Assembly (NCBI RefSeq): GCF_004362825.1
Contig: NZ_SNXZ01000002.1
Span: 434,001-498,000 of the forward strand
Reading direction: 5' to 3'
Source of the DNA: Labedaea rhizosphaerae
GTDB taxonomy: Bacteria > Actinomycetota > Actinomycetes > Mycobacteriales > Pseudonocardiaceae
Length of the DNA stretch: 64,000 nt
The notes below the pieces were generated by a model. That model was not told where the DNA came from. It did no database searches and worked only from the letters and a program-made list of their open reading frames with translations. The translations under genes and the position numbers were made by a program. Shown here one piece after another: positions 44,626-52,871 of the stretch (the first letter of the stretch is position 1; every line of letters begins with the position of its first letter).

Positions 44626-45378
44626 TTACTGTCGGTGCAGCCACCATGCGACAGCCGCCGCCCGGCTGGAGACGTGCGCCTTGCCGAAGATGGACTCTAG
44701 GTGTTTGCGGACGGTGCGGGCACCGATGCCAAGTCGCATGGCGGTTTGGTCGTTGGTGTAGCCGGCGGCCACCAGTTGCAGAACCTGGGTTTCGCGTTCG
44801 GTAAGGGTCAGCGCGCGGGTGCGCTCGGCTGGGGACTCGCGCCGGATCCTGGCTTGGATCGCTCTTACCTGGGCGTCGTATGCCAGCGCCGCGGACAACG
44901 TCTTGCGCACCGCAGCGATGGCAGCGACCTCTCGATCCGAGAAATCGCGCAACGTCCGCAACAAGCCCATGAAGACCAGCTCGCGATCACTGAATACCAG
45001 TGTTGCTGCGAGTTGGTGGCGCAGACCATATTGAGCCAGCAGCTGTCGGTAGACCGTGGTGTCCCGGAATCGGTGGAACGGCAAGAAGTCGCTTGTCCGG
45101 TATGGGCTGAGGTCGCCGGTCGTCACCAGGTTCGCGAAGTATGGGTGGCCGCGAAACTCCGTCGTCCAGGTATGCAGTTCGTCGGCAGGGGGCGTTTCCT
45201 GACCGGACACGGTTATCTCGGGGAGTCCGGCGCGACCGCGGTGCCACACCGTGATCGTGGCGACATCTGCGCTGACAGTTCGGCGCAGTCCGTCGGTGAG
45301 GGCCATTTCGTAGGGTTCGCCGGCGACGATCGCGGCACCGGCCAGGAGTCCACAGCGCAACAGCTCCGCCTCGTTCAC
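44626..45378 (-). CDS. LuxR-family regulator
   Basis: A 250-residue regulator with a C-terminal LuxR helix-turn-helix: LTLTERETQVLQLVAAGYTNDQTAMRLGIGARTVRKHLESIFGKAHVSSR. The N-terminal 170 residues look GAF-like (VSADVATITVWHRG, LVFSDRELVFMGLLRTLRDFSDREVAAIAAVRKTL), as in small-molecule or signal-sensing regulators of aminotransferase and antibiotic genes. GTG 45378 was chosen because GGAGGA lies seven bases upstream; a GTG at 45393 would overlap that site. No partner operon is obvious. It is transcribed toward the NlpC-propeller gene, 210 bases upstream of it, and might control it. Confidence 0.82.
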   Translation of the reverse strand: MNEAELLRCGLLAGAAIVAGEPYEMALTDGLRRTVSADVATITVWHRGRAGLPEITVSGQETPPADELHTWTTEFRGHPYFANLVTTGDLSPYRTSDFLPFHRFRDTTVYRQLLAQYGLRHQLAATLVFSDRELVFMGLLRTLRDFSDREVAAIAAVRKTLSAALAYDAQVRAIQARIRRESPAERTRALTLTERETQVLQLVAAGYTNDQTAMRLGIGARTVRKHLESIFGKAHVSSRAAAVAWWLHRQ

Positions 45379-45501
45379 CCCGGCCTCCTCCACCTGTCAG
45401 AAATCCGCACCACTATCTCGCATGATCACGCTCGCCGGCCATTGTCAAGGTGGCGGAACGGCCACTGTCAAGACGCCGTGGTTGTGCATTCGAATGGACC
45501 C

Positions 45502-46362
45502 ATGGACATCGAAAGCCTTGCCCATGAAGCCGTGGACACGGTGACGCGGCACCTCAGACACCGAGGCGCCGACGCAGCGGGGCGGCTGGCGAACGCTGCC
45601 GTAGACCGGGTGTATCGGGTCATCGCGGGACGACTCCGAGCCCACCCCGCAGGACGGCAGGCGCTCAGGTCACTCCTCGACAACCCGGCTGACCTGCGCT
45701 GCAAGGTCCGAGCGACCGAGTTGGTCGCGCGGGAGGCGGGCGCGGACCGCAGCTTCGCCGAGACGCTCGACGCCGCCGCCCGCAATGCCGGCATCGTCGT
45801 CCAGGGCGCCGCCGCGCGCTACCAGAGGATGGACAACCGCGGGGACTACCGCGACATCCGCGCGGGACGTGATGTCAACTTCAAGAACCGCCAGTACCGC
45901 ATCGGGAGCATCAGGTTCGGCACGGGCGGCCTGGTCTCCGGCATCGCCGTGCTCGTGGTAGCGCTCGGCGGCGGCACCGCGGCGGTGGTCAGCGCGTCCG
46001 GCGATCAGGTCAGCCTTTCCTCAGCCGTGGGCCGATGGGAACGCCCCGGCCAACAGGCGCCCAGCTTCAAGGTCGGCCCCGCGGTTCTGACCGTGGACGA
46101 CAAGGGCGCGTTCACCTTCACCATGAACGTCACGATCAGCGTGCCGGGCCAGCAGGTGCCCGGCTTCTCCGGCGTGAGCTTCGACTGTCACGGCACCGTC
46201 GAACCCGCACACGACCATTACACGCTGCGTTCCAGCAGCGGACAGTGCGGCACTTTCGACGCGCGACTCTCCTCCGACGGGCACGCGATCGACTTGTTCC
46301 TGTCCTCAACCGAGTCCAGCAATGGATCACTGACGCTCACCAAGGCTGGAGCGTCCGCATGA
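45502..46362 (+). CDS. Single-pass membrane protein with AGRDVN motif, unknown function
   Basis: A 286-residue protein. Residues 1-100 are helical and charged. The stretch DNRGDYRDIRAGRDVNFKNRQYRIGSIRFG (about 112-140) resembles short Gly-rich AGRD motifs seen before effector domains in actinomycete signalling proteins, some of which are proposed to be amyloid-like. A single hydrophobic segment follows (LVSGIAVLVVALGGGTAAVVSA, about 145-166), and then a probably external beta-rich domain with two cysteines (SFDCHGT, SGQCGTF). ATG 45502 is the only in-frame ATG near the observed upstream end. It is probably in an operon with the gene 43 bases downstream. Its function is not recognised. Confidence 0.65.
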   Translation: MDIESLAHEAVDTVTRHLRHRGADAAGRLANAAVDRVYRVIAGRLRAHPAGRQALRSLLDNPADLRCKVRATELVAREAGADRSFAETLDAAARNAGIVVQGAAARYQRMDNRGDYRDIRAGRDVNFKNRQYRIGSIRFGTGGLVSGIAVLVVALGGGTAAVVSASGDQVSLSSAVGRWERPGQQAPSFKVGPAVLTVDDKGAFTFTMNVTISVPGQQVPGFSGVSFDCHGTVEPAHDHYTLRSSSGQCGTFDARLSSDGHAIDLFLSSTESSNGSLTLTKAGASA

Positions 46363-46405
46363 CCATCGTCAAGCCCGGACCCAACAACGAAACCGAGGGA
46401 ATCTC

Positions 46406-46855
46406 ATGACTGCGGCAGATCTCATCCGCGGCTGGAGCGAGAACTTGACTGCCGGTTACTTCATGACCGGGGTAGTCACCGCGACCCAATCGGGTACGGC
46501 GGATGCCGGTAGCGGTTCGGTCGCGGCGTATTCAGCCATCACGTTGACGAAGAACGGTGACGGCTCCATCGGCTCGTCGCCGGCCAGCGTGCTCTTCAGC
46601 GATCGCCAGGCGAGCATCGCCGGTCGTCCGATCCAGCCGTTCGATGCCGCGCACGGCGACTCGAGCGCTTTCACCCTTTCGCTGGACGGGTTGCTGCACA
46701 TCCACAGTGTCACCTGGAATGGCAATGACGTGATCGTCCTGCAGGACATGGGCAACGGGGTAATGGCGGGGTTGGGTGCCTCCATCGGGAACACCGGCCA
46801 TCGGGCATTGTGGGTTGTGGCGGTCGATCCGACGATTGCCCGGATTCCCGGCTGA
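46406..46855 (+). CDS. Hypothetical protein
   Basis: A 149-residue protein without signal peptide or membrane span. It is rich in Ser, Gly, Ala and Thr, with alternating short strands (YFMTGVVTATQSG, AAYSAITLTKNGDGS, HIHSVTWNGNDVIVLQDMGNG), so perhaps a small beta-sandwich. GAGGGA precedes ATG 46406 at good spacing. It follows the membrane protein gene closely and is probably co-expressed. Codon use is slightly less GC-rich at third positions than in its neighbours. No family recognised. Confidence 0.6.
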   Translation: MTAADLIRGWSENLTAGYFMTGVVTATQSGTADAGSGSVAAYSAITLTKNGDGSIGSSPASVLFSDRQASIAGRPIQPFDAAHGDSSAFTLSLDGLLHIHSVTWNGNDVIVLQDMGNGVMAGLGASIGNTGHRALWVVAVDPTIARIPG

Positions 46856-46954
46856 TCCTCGACCTCCCGATCAACCGGTCCACGCGCCGGTGATCGGCGC
46901 AGCTTGTGCCGCCGCGCCCACGGAAAGGTCGAGCCGCAGCATCCGCACGTGAGC

Positions 46955-48067
46955 TCAGGTACCCGAGGTCTTCAACCCCGTGGCGCTGATGGGAACCAGC
47001 ACCCGATCGGACCGGTCCAGGTGGCCCTCCTCGAACAGTCGCACCAGACCGGCCGTGGCGACCGCGGAGGTGTACTCGACGAAGACCCCTTGCGCGGCAA
47101 GCTCTTCGTGCGATCGGCGCAAGGCGTCGTCGTCGACCGCGACGAGCATGCCGCCGCTGGCCGTCACGGCTTCGATGATCTGACGCCCGCGTGGTGGCCG
47201 GCGCGTGCAGATGCCTTGCGCAAGGGTCGGCTCCAAAGCGACCTCGGCGGGCTCCGGCGAACCGGCGGCCCATGCGGTCGCCAGCGGCGCGCACGCCGTG
47301 GACTGCACCCCGAAGATCTTGGGCACCCTGGCTGCCAGTCCGGACTCGTGCAGTGCCGCGAACCCACGCGCGGCACCGAGGAGCAGGGTCCCCGCGCCGA
47401 CCGGCAGGACGACCGCGTCGGGGACGTCGTGCCCGAACTGTTCCCACACCTCGAAGGCGAAGGTCTCCATGCCGGCGACGAACATCGGGTTCCAGCAGTG
47501 CGACGCGTAAAAACCGTCCGCTGCCCAGGAAATCGCCGCGTTGGTGACGTCCTCCCGGTTCCCGTCGACCTCGTGCAGCACGGCGCCGTACGCGGCGATC
47601 TGGGCCAGCTTCGCGCGAGCGGACGCGCGCGGGGTGAACACGTGGCACGTCAACCCGGCCGACGCGGAATACGCGGCCAGCGAGGCGCCGGCGTTGCCGG
47701 AGGAGTCCACGACGACCTCCGATGCCCCGTGCGTGGCGAGCCAGCGCACCATCAGCGCGCTGCCGCGGTCCTTGAAAGACCCGGTCGGCAAGGCACCTTC
47801 GAGCTTCAGCGTCACGTGTGCGCCGCCGACCCGGGCCCGCACCAGCGGGGTCGTCGGCTCCCCCAGGGACAGCACCTCCGACACGGGTAACCACGGCAGG
47901 TAGCGCCAGACGCCTTGGGCCGGTTCGCTGAGCAGCGCCGTGGAAGGCCGCGTCCGCCTCAGGTGCTCGGCGTCGACGTCGAGCACACCCCCGCAGGCCT
48001 TGCAGTTCCAGTCGAGCGGACCGGCGACGACGTCGCACACCGAACAGCGAAGATCAGGTCCGTCCAC
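46955..48067 (-). CDS. Threonine-synthase-like PLP enzyme with N-terminal zinc ribbon
   Basis: A 370-residue fold-type II PLP enzyme. It opens with two CxxC pairs (CSVCDV and CKACGG), as in many actinomycete threonine synthases. The PLP lysine lies in LPTGSFKDRGS (about residue 100), the glycine loop VLPVGAGTLLLG near 220, and SSGNAG near 122. The best family name is threonine synthase, but close relatives include dehydratases and beta-substituting enzymes. Its start lies 6 bases after the RidA stop, so they form one operon. RidA clears reactive enamines from PLP eliminations, which hints at a beta- or gamma-elimination role, perhaps on (hydroxy)amino acids released by the peptidases nearby. 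Confidence 0.82.
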   Translation of the reverse strand: MDGPDLRCSVCDVVAGPLDWNCKACGGVLDVDAEHLRRTRPSTALLSEPAQGVWRYLPWLPVSEVLSLGEPTTPLVRARVGGAHVTLKLEGALPTGSFKDRGSALMVRWLATHGASEVVVDSSGNAGASLAAYSASAGLTCHVFTPRASARAKLAQIAAYGAVLHEVDGNREDVTNAAISWAADGFYASHCWNPMFVAGMETFAFEVWEQFGHDVPDAVVLPVGAGTLLLGAARGFAALHESGLAARVPKIFGVQSTACAPLATAWAAGSPEPAEVALEPTLAQGICTRRPPRGRQIIEAVTASGGMLVAVDDDALRRSHEELAAQGVFVEYTSAVATAGLVRLFEEGHLDRSDRVLVPISATGLKTSGT

Positions 48068-48073
48068 GGGTGC

Positions 48074-48544
48074 TCAGTCCTCCTCGACGAGGACGAGCGC
48101 CTCGACCTCGACCGGTGAGTTCATCGGCAGGCAGGCGACGCCGACCACCGATCGGGCGTGTTCGCCGCGCTCGCCCAGGTACTCGATGAACGCACTCGAC
48201 GCGCCGTTGGCGACGATGTGGTGGTCGCGGAAGTCCGTTGTGCTGGCGACGAAAGCCGTGACCTTCAGGATCTCCTGGACCCGGTCGAGGTCGCCGAGTT
48301 CCTGGCGCAGCAACGCAAGAACGTTGAGCGCGCATTGCCTCGCGCATTCCTGTCCCTGCTCCAGGGTGAGTTCCCCGCCGAGCCGGCCGAGGTGGACGAA
48401 AGTGCCTTCACGCGCCGCGACCTGGCCGGAGACGTGGATCTGCCGCCCGATCCGCTTGAACGGGAGGTACCGCGCGAACGGGGCTAGCGGAGACGGCAGT
48501 GGCTTGGGCGCGTCAACCGGGTTCACCGGGGTGGACACCACCAT
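48074..48544 (-). CDS. RidA/YjgF-family enamine/imine deaminase
   Basis: A 156-residue Rid-family protein. Typical text is RYLPFKRIGRQIHVSGQVA at the start, GQECARQCALNVLALLRQELGDLDRVQEILKVTAFVAS in the middle and SVVGVACLPMNSPVEVEALV at the end. The arginine of the active-site motif may be RSVVGV. Rid proteins hydrolyse 2-aminoacrylate and similar imines, which fits the PLP enzyme encoded 6 bases downstream. GGGAGG lies just before the start: ATG 48544 is very close to it, and GTG codons at 48541 and 48538 have better spacing, so the start is uncertain by one or two codons. It is divergent from the aminopeptidase gene across a motif-bearing promoter. Confidence 0.88.
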   Translation of the reverse strand: MVVSTPVNPVDAPKPLPSPLAPFARYLPFKRIGRQIHVSGQVAAREGTFVHLGRLGGELTLEQGQECARQCALNVLALLRQELGDLDRVQEILKVTAFVASTTDFRDHHIVANGASSAFIEYLGERGEHARSVVGVACLPMNSPVEVEALVLVEED

Positions 48545-48574
48545 CACCTCCCTTGCTGTCTCGGGGGCACGGGC

Positions 48575-48632
48575 TTGACGCTCGACGCTAGTGAGCCTCA
48601 GACTAACCGTCAAGGAGCTGGACTAAGCGTCT
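48575..48632 (+). promoter_or_regulatory. Promoter/operator of the peptidase regulon, copy 1
   Basis: TTGACG (48575-48580), 17 bases, then TCAGACT (48598-48604). The 33-bp block 48600-48632 holds GACTAACCGTC and GACTAAGCGTC, both GAC-N5-GTC, with their GACs 20 bp apart. The site points to the M17 aminopeptidase gene (start 48660) and also lies 56 bases from the divergent RidA start. Confidence 0.8.
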
Positions 48633-48659
48633 AACCCGCGCCGGCTGAATGGACGGGCA

Positions 48660-50135
48660 ATGAGGTTCGAGGCATCCCCGGACGAGATCGTCGCCACCGC
48701 TGGGGATGTGCTGGTCCTGCCCGTCCACCCCGCTGAGCCGCTCTCGCCGCTCCCGCCGGTGACGGCGGAAATCGGTGCGGCAACCGGGGTCGACCTGCGG
48801 GCGCTGGTCGCCAGGCGCGGGCTTCGGCGGGCCGGCGATCACTGCTGGGTGCCGTCCGCCGGCGGCATCGCGTGCCCGGACCTGCTGCTCGTCTGCGTCG
48901 GCGGCCCGGACGCCACGGACGTCACGGACGTCGCCGACCTGCGCGAGGCCGCGATGCGCTGTGCGCGGCTGCTCGATCAGCCGGTCGTGGTGTGCGCGCT
49001 CGACCGTGTGGTGACGCCGGGCTGGGACCCGACCCGGGTCGTGGTCGAGGCCATGGCCATCGGCCTGTACCGCTTCGACCGGTATCGCTCGGCCGACACC
49101 GGACCAGGCGTCGAGCGCGTCGTCCTGCCCGGTTCGGATCCCGATGTCGTCCACACCGCGGCCGTGATCGGCGCGGCGACGAACTTCGCCCGCGACCTCA
49201 CCAACACCCCGGCCGCCGACCTCACCCCGGCGGCGTTCGCGGGGATCTGCGCGGAGAAGGCTAGCGAACTCGGCCTGGGTTACCGCGAGCTCGGCGTGGC
49301 CGAACTCGAGGAGGGTGGGTTCGGCGGGATCCTCGGTGTCGGCGCCGGCAGCGCCAACCCGCCGGTCCTGGTGTGCCTGGAGTCCGGCGACCCGGCGGCG
49401 CCGGCCACGGCACTGGTCGGCAAGGGCATCACGTTCGACAGCGGCGGCCTGACGCTCAAGGGCTCGCTGGACGCGATCGTCACCATGAAGGACGACATGG
49501 GCGGCGCGGCCGCGGTGCTCGCGGCGCTGACCGCGGTGCGCGCGTTGGGTGTCGACACGCATCTTCGCGTCTACCTGCCGTGCGCCGAGAACGCGCTGGG
49601 CCCGCGATCCCAGCGCCCCGGTGACGTCCTGCGCCACCGCGGGGGCCGCACCTGCGAGGTGGTCAACCCGGACGCCGAGGGCCGGCTCGTCCTCGCCGAC
49701 GCACTCGCCTATGCCCGCGAGGCGACGCCCGCGCGGATCGTGGACGTCGCGACGCTCACCGGCAGCACTGGGCTCGGTCCCGACATCTGGGGGATCATGG
49801 GTTCCTCACAGTCCCTTGTGGACGCATTGCTGCGGGCCGGGACGGCCACCGGCGACCCCGGCTGGCAACTCCCGCTCTGGGAGGGTTACCGGAAGAACCT
49901 TCGATCCGAGGTCGCGGACCTGCGCAACCACCAGGCCGACATGTCGAAGTTCTGGAACCACAAAGCGATCTGGGCCGGGCTCTACCTCAGCGAGTTCGTC
50001 GCGGACACGCCGTGGGCGCACCTGGACATCGCCGCGACGGTGTTCCGCAACCGCGCGGACGACGTCTGGGCGGCCGGCGCGACCGGCACCGCGACCAGAG
50101 CCCTCATCGAGTTCCTGCGGACCGAGCGGGTCTGA
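48660..50135 (+). CDS. pepA: Leucyl aminopeptidase (M17)
   Basis: A 491-residue cytosol aminopeptidase. Active-site segments are clear: NTPAADLTP, VGKGITFDSGGLTLK (metal-binding Lys and Asp), MKDDMGGAAAV (Lys and Asp), and NPDAEGRLVLADALAYA (Asp, Glu and Arg), where the usual NTDAEGR reads NPDAEGR. VATLTGSTGLGPDIWGIMG follows. The enzyme releases N-terminal residues from short peptides and normally forms hexamers that need two metals. It lies behind the regulon promoter, and its end overlaps the convergent M20D gene by 32 bases. Confidence 0.93.
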   Translation: MRFEASPDEIVATAGDVLVLPVHPAEPLSPLPPVTAEIGAATGVDLRALVARRGLRRAGDHCWVPSAGGIACPDLLLVCVGGPDATDVTDVADLREAAMRCARLLDQPVVVCALDRVVTPGWDPTRVVVEAMAIGLYRFDRYRSADTGPGVERVVLPGSDPDVVHTAAVIGAATNFARDLTNTPAADLTPAAFAGICAEKASELGLGYRELGVAELEEGGFGGILGVGAGSANPPVLVCLESGDPAAPATALVGKGITFDSGGLTLKGSLDAIVTMKDDMGGAAAVLAALTAVRALGVDTHLRVYLPCAENALGPRSQRPGDVLRHRGGRTCEVVNPDAEGRLVLADALAYAREATPARIVDVATLTGSTGLGPDIWGIMGSSQSLVDALLRAGTATGDPGWQLPLWEGYRKNLRSEVADLRNHQADMSKFWNHKAIWAGLYLSEFVADTPWAHLDIAATVFRNRADDVWAAGATGTATRALIEFLRTERV

Positions 50136-51315
50136 CGTCCAGCGCGACCCCGACGAGCGCATCCACGCCGATGGGGATGCACCGCTCGTCGACGTCGAAG
50201 CCCGACTGGTGCAGATCAGCAGCCGCGGGGACACCTGGCTCGCGAACCCCCAACCGTGCCAGGGCGCCGGGCACTTGGTCGACGTACCAAGCGAAATCCT
50301 CGCCCCCGAGGCTCTGCTCGCACTCGCGCACGTCGACGCCCGCCATGGAACGCACGACGGCGTCGAGGCGGCCGACGCACGCCGCGTCGTTGACCACCGG
50401 TGGCACGCCTCGGATGTGCGAGATCTCGACGCCAACGCCGTACGGGGTGGCGACGGAGCGGATCAGCTCGTCGACCAATGGCGGCAAGGACTCCCACACC
50501 GGACGGGAGAGCGTCCGGAGCCGGCCACGCACGACGCCGGAGTCGGGGATCGCGTTCGGGGCCGACCCCGCCGCGATGTGCCCCCAGACGAGGATCAACG
50601 CCGCGCGGGGATCGACGCGGCGGGCCAGCACCGCGGGCACCTGCGATACGACGGCGGCGAGGGCGGCGACCAGATCGGCGGTCAGGTGTCCCCGGGCGCT
50701 GTGGCCGCCCGGGCCGGTGAGCCGCACTTCGAGGTGGTCGCTGGCGCCGGTGATCGGCCCGGCCCGCAGCCCGATGCCGCCGACCTCGATCGACGGATCG
50801 CAGTGCAGTGCGTAGATCTCCTCGATCCCGTCCAGGCCGCCTGCCTTGATCACGTCGACGGCACCACCCGGCCACTCCTCCTCGGCGGGCTGGAAGACCA
50901 GTCGCACCCCGTGCGGGAGTTCGCCACGGGCGGCCAGTCGAGCGAGGGCGAGCCCGGCGCCGAGGACCACGACGGTGTGGACGTCGTGACCGCAGGCGTG
51001 CGCGACCCCCGCGACCGTCGACCGGTACTCGACGTCCTTCGTGTCCGGAATCGGCAACGCGTCGATGTCGGCCCGCAGCGCGACGCGTGCGGGCGCCGGT
51101 CCGATGTCGCACAGCACCCCCGTTCCGCCGGGCAGCACGCGTGGGGTCAGACCCGCGCGAGTCAGCACCGCGGCGACGAGTTCGGTCGTGCGGTGCTCCT
51201 GCCATGGCAGCTCGGGATGCGCGTGCAGCTCGCGCCTCAGCTCGACCAGCATCCGCAGCTGGTCATCGGAGCGGGCGGCTGCTGTCTTGGCTGGGATGTC
51301 TACGGACAGCGCCAT
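50104..51315 (-). CDS. M20D amidohydrolase / N-acyl-amino-acid hydrolase
   Basis: A 403-residue metallopeptidase-like hydrolase of the aminoacylase/hippuricase group. It has LRRELHAHPELPWQEHRTTELVA at the N-terminus, metal-binding HACGHDVHT, the catalytic glutamates in FQPAEEEWPGGAVDVI, and GGEDFAWYVDQVPG near the end. Substrates in the family are N-acyl amino acids, indole-3-acetyl conjugates or gamma-glutamyl/diaminopimelate derivatives. ATG 51315 gives MALSVDIP, the normal length, with AGGTG upstream. It is divergent from the M20 dipeptidase gene across the second regulon promoter. Confidence 0.9.
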   Translation of the reverse strand: MALSVDIPAKTAAARSDDQLRMLVELRRELHAHPELPWQEHRTTELVAAVLTRAGLTPRVLPGGTGVLCDIGPAPARVALRADIDALPIPDTKDVEYRSTVAGVAHACGHDVHTVVVLGAGLALARLAARGELPHGVRLVFQPAEEEWPGGAVDVIKAGGLDGIEEIYALHCDPSIEVGGIGLRAGPITGASDHLEVRLTGPGGHSARGHLTADLVAALAAVVSQVPAVLARRVDPRAALILVWGHIAAGSAPNAIPDSGVVRGRLRTLSRPVWESLPPLVDELIRSVATPYGVGVEISHIRGVPPVVNDAACVGRLDAVVRSMAGVDVRECEQSLGGEDFAWYVDQVPGALARLGVREPGVPAAADLHQSGFDVDERCIPIGVDALVGVALDVRPARSAGTR

Positions 51316-51341
51316 CACCTGTTCCCGGCAGCGGGTTGGCC

Positions 51342-51400
51342 TTGACGCTTGAACGCTAGCCAGCGTAAGACTGTTCGTCAATGGTGTGGACTAAGTGTCC
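51342..51400 (+). promoter_or_regulatory. Promoter/operator of the peptidase regulon, copy 2
   Basis: TTGACG (51342-51347), 18 bases, then TAAGACT (51366-51372). The 33-bp block 51368-51400 holds GACTGTTCGTC and GACTAAGTGTC with GACs 20 bp apart. It is oriented to the M20 gene (start 51417) and shared with the divergent M20D gene. Confidence 0.82.
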
Positions 51401-51416
51401 AGACAGGAGGGTTTCG

Positions 51417-52871
51417 TTGGAGGCGCAGGCATCCCCGCCGGCCGAGCTCCTGTCCGGCGCCGAGCAGTTCTGGCACGACGAAGGCCTTCCCGCCCTCGAG
51501 GAGTTCATCCGGATCCCCGCGCTGTCACCGGACTTCGACCCGGAATGGGAACGCAACGGGTACCTCATGGCCGCCGCCGAGCACATCCGCGGCTGGGCCG
51601 ATCGGCAAGGCCTCGACGACGCGACCGCCGAGATCCTCCGGCTTCCCGGGTTGACACCCGTTGTCGTCGTGGACGTTCCCGCATTCCCCGTGGCGCGGGA
51701 AAGCACCCGGCCCACCCTGCTCTACGGCCACCTCGACAAGCAGCCGCCCGCGGGCCCGTGGCACCTCGGCGCGGGACCCTTCGAACCGACGCGAACGGGC
51801 GACGCGCTCTACGGCCGGGGTGCGGCCGATGACGGCTACGCCGTGTTCGCCGCCCTGGGCGCGCTGCGCCTGTTGCGGGAGCAGGGCCACCGCCACGGCC
51901 GGTGCGTGATCCTCGTGGAAGCGAGCGAGGAGAGCATGAGTGCCCACCTCGCGCCGTACCTCGACGATGCGCGGTTCCAGTCGCTCGTCGGCCCGGCCGG
52001 GCCCGGGTTGGCGATCTGCCTCGACTCCGGAAGTCCCACCTACGACCGGCTTTGGGTGACGACGTCGATGCGCGGGCACGCGGTCGCGACGGTCCGCGTC
52101 GACGTGCTGGCCGAGGAGGCGCACAGCGGCGGGTGGGGTGGCGTCGTGCCGGACTCCTACCGGCTGGTGCGGCAGTTGTTGTCCCGCATCGAGGACGAGC
52201 ACACCGGCAGGATCCTGGTCGACGAGTGCTACGCCGAAGTTCCGCCGTACCGGGTCGCGGAGCTCGAGGCGCTGGCCCGCGACGGCGGGCCCGCGGCACT
52301 CGGCCGCGTGCCGCGACTACCCGGCGCGCCAACAGATCCGGCCCCGTCCGGCGCGGAGCTCGTCCGCTTGTTGCGCGCCCAGACCTGGGAGCCCGCGCTG
52401 GCCGTCACCGGTGCCGGCGGCCTGCCCGCGGTGGCGGACGGCGGGAGCGTCATCCGGCCGTTCACGACGCTGAAGCTGTCGATCCGGCTCGCGCCCTCGG
52501 CCGATCCCGAGCGCGCCTCCGATGCCCTGCGCACAGCGCTGACGACGAACCCGCCGGCCGGCGCGCGGGTGACGTTCGAACTGCTCAACCTCGGTGCCGG
52601 ATTCGACGCGCCGCGCCGCGCGGACTGGCTGGACAAGGCGATCACGGACGCGTCCCACCACTACTTCGGGCTACCGGCCGCGGCGGTCGGTCGCGGCGGC
52701 ACGAACCCGTTCCTGAGCACGATGCGCGCGCGGTTCCCGGATGCGCAGATCCTGGCGACCGGGGTGCTGGGGCCCGGCTCGAACGCCCACGCGCCCGACG
52801 AGATGTTGCACCTCCCGACGGCGCACAAGCTCACCGCCTGCGTGGCCCACATCCTCGGTGCCGTGCCGTGA
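51417..52871 (+). CDS. M20-family dipeptidase
   Basis: A 484-residue metallo-dipeptidase of the M20A/DapE-carnosinase type. Metal and catalytic motifs are LLYGHLDKQPPAGPW (His and Asp), YGRGAADDGYA (Asp), VEASEESMS (catalytic and metal Glu), and LDSGSPTYDR, with GGTNPFLSTM and NAHAPDE near the end. The TTG at 51417 is fixed by a perfect AGGAGG six bases upstream. The stop overlaps the asparaginase-type gene (GTGA), so the two are translated together. It presumably degrades dipeptides imported by the ABC system downstream. Confidence 0.9.
   Translation: MEAQASPPAELLSGAEQFWHDEGLPALEEFIRIPALSPDFDPEWERNGYLMAAAEHIRGWADRQGLDDATAEILRLPGLTPVVVVDVPAFPVARESTRPTLLYGHLDKQPPAGPWHLGAGPFEPTRTGDALYGRGAADDGYAVFAALGALRLLREQGHRHGRCVILVEASEESMSAHLAPYLDDARFQSLVGPAGPGLAICLDSGSPTYDRLWVTTSMRGHAVATVRVDVLAEEAHSGGWGGVVPDSYRLVRQLLSRIEDEHTGRILVDECYAEVPPYRVAELEALARDGGPAALGRVPRLPGAPTDPAPSGAELVRLLRAQTWEPALAVTGAGGLPAVADGGSVIRPFTTLKLSIRLAPSADPERASDALRTALTTNPPAGARVTFELLNLGAGFDAPRRADWLDKAITDASHHYFGLPAAAVGRGGTNPFLSTMRARFPDAQILATGVLGPGSNAHAPDEMLHLPTAHKLTACVAHILGAVP

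Noticed and set aside
46955-48067. Diaminopropionate synthase (SbnA-like) partner for the cyclodeaminase
   Set aside because: The N-terminal zinc ribbon and overall text fit threonine synthase, and the gene is 36 kb away in the peptidase regulon.
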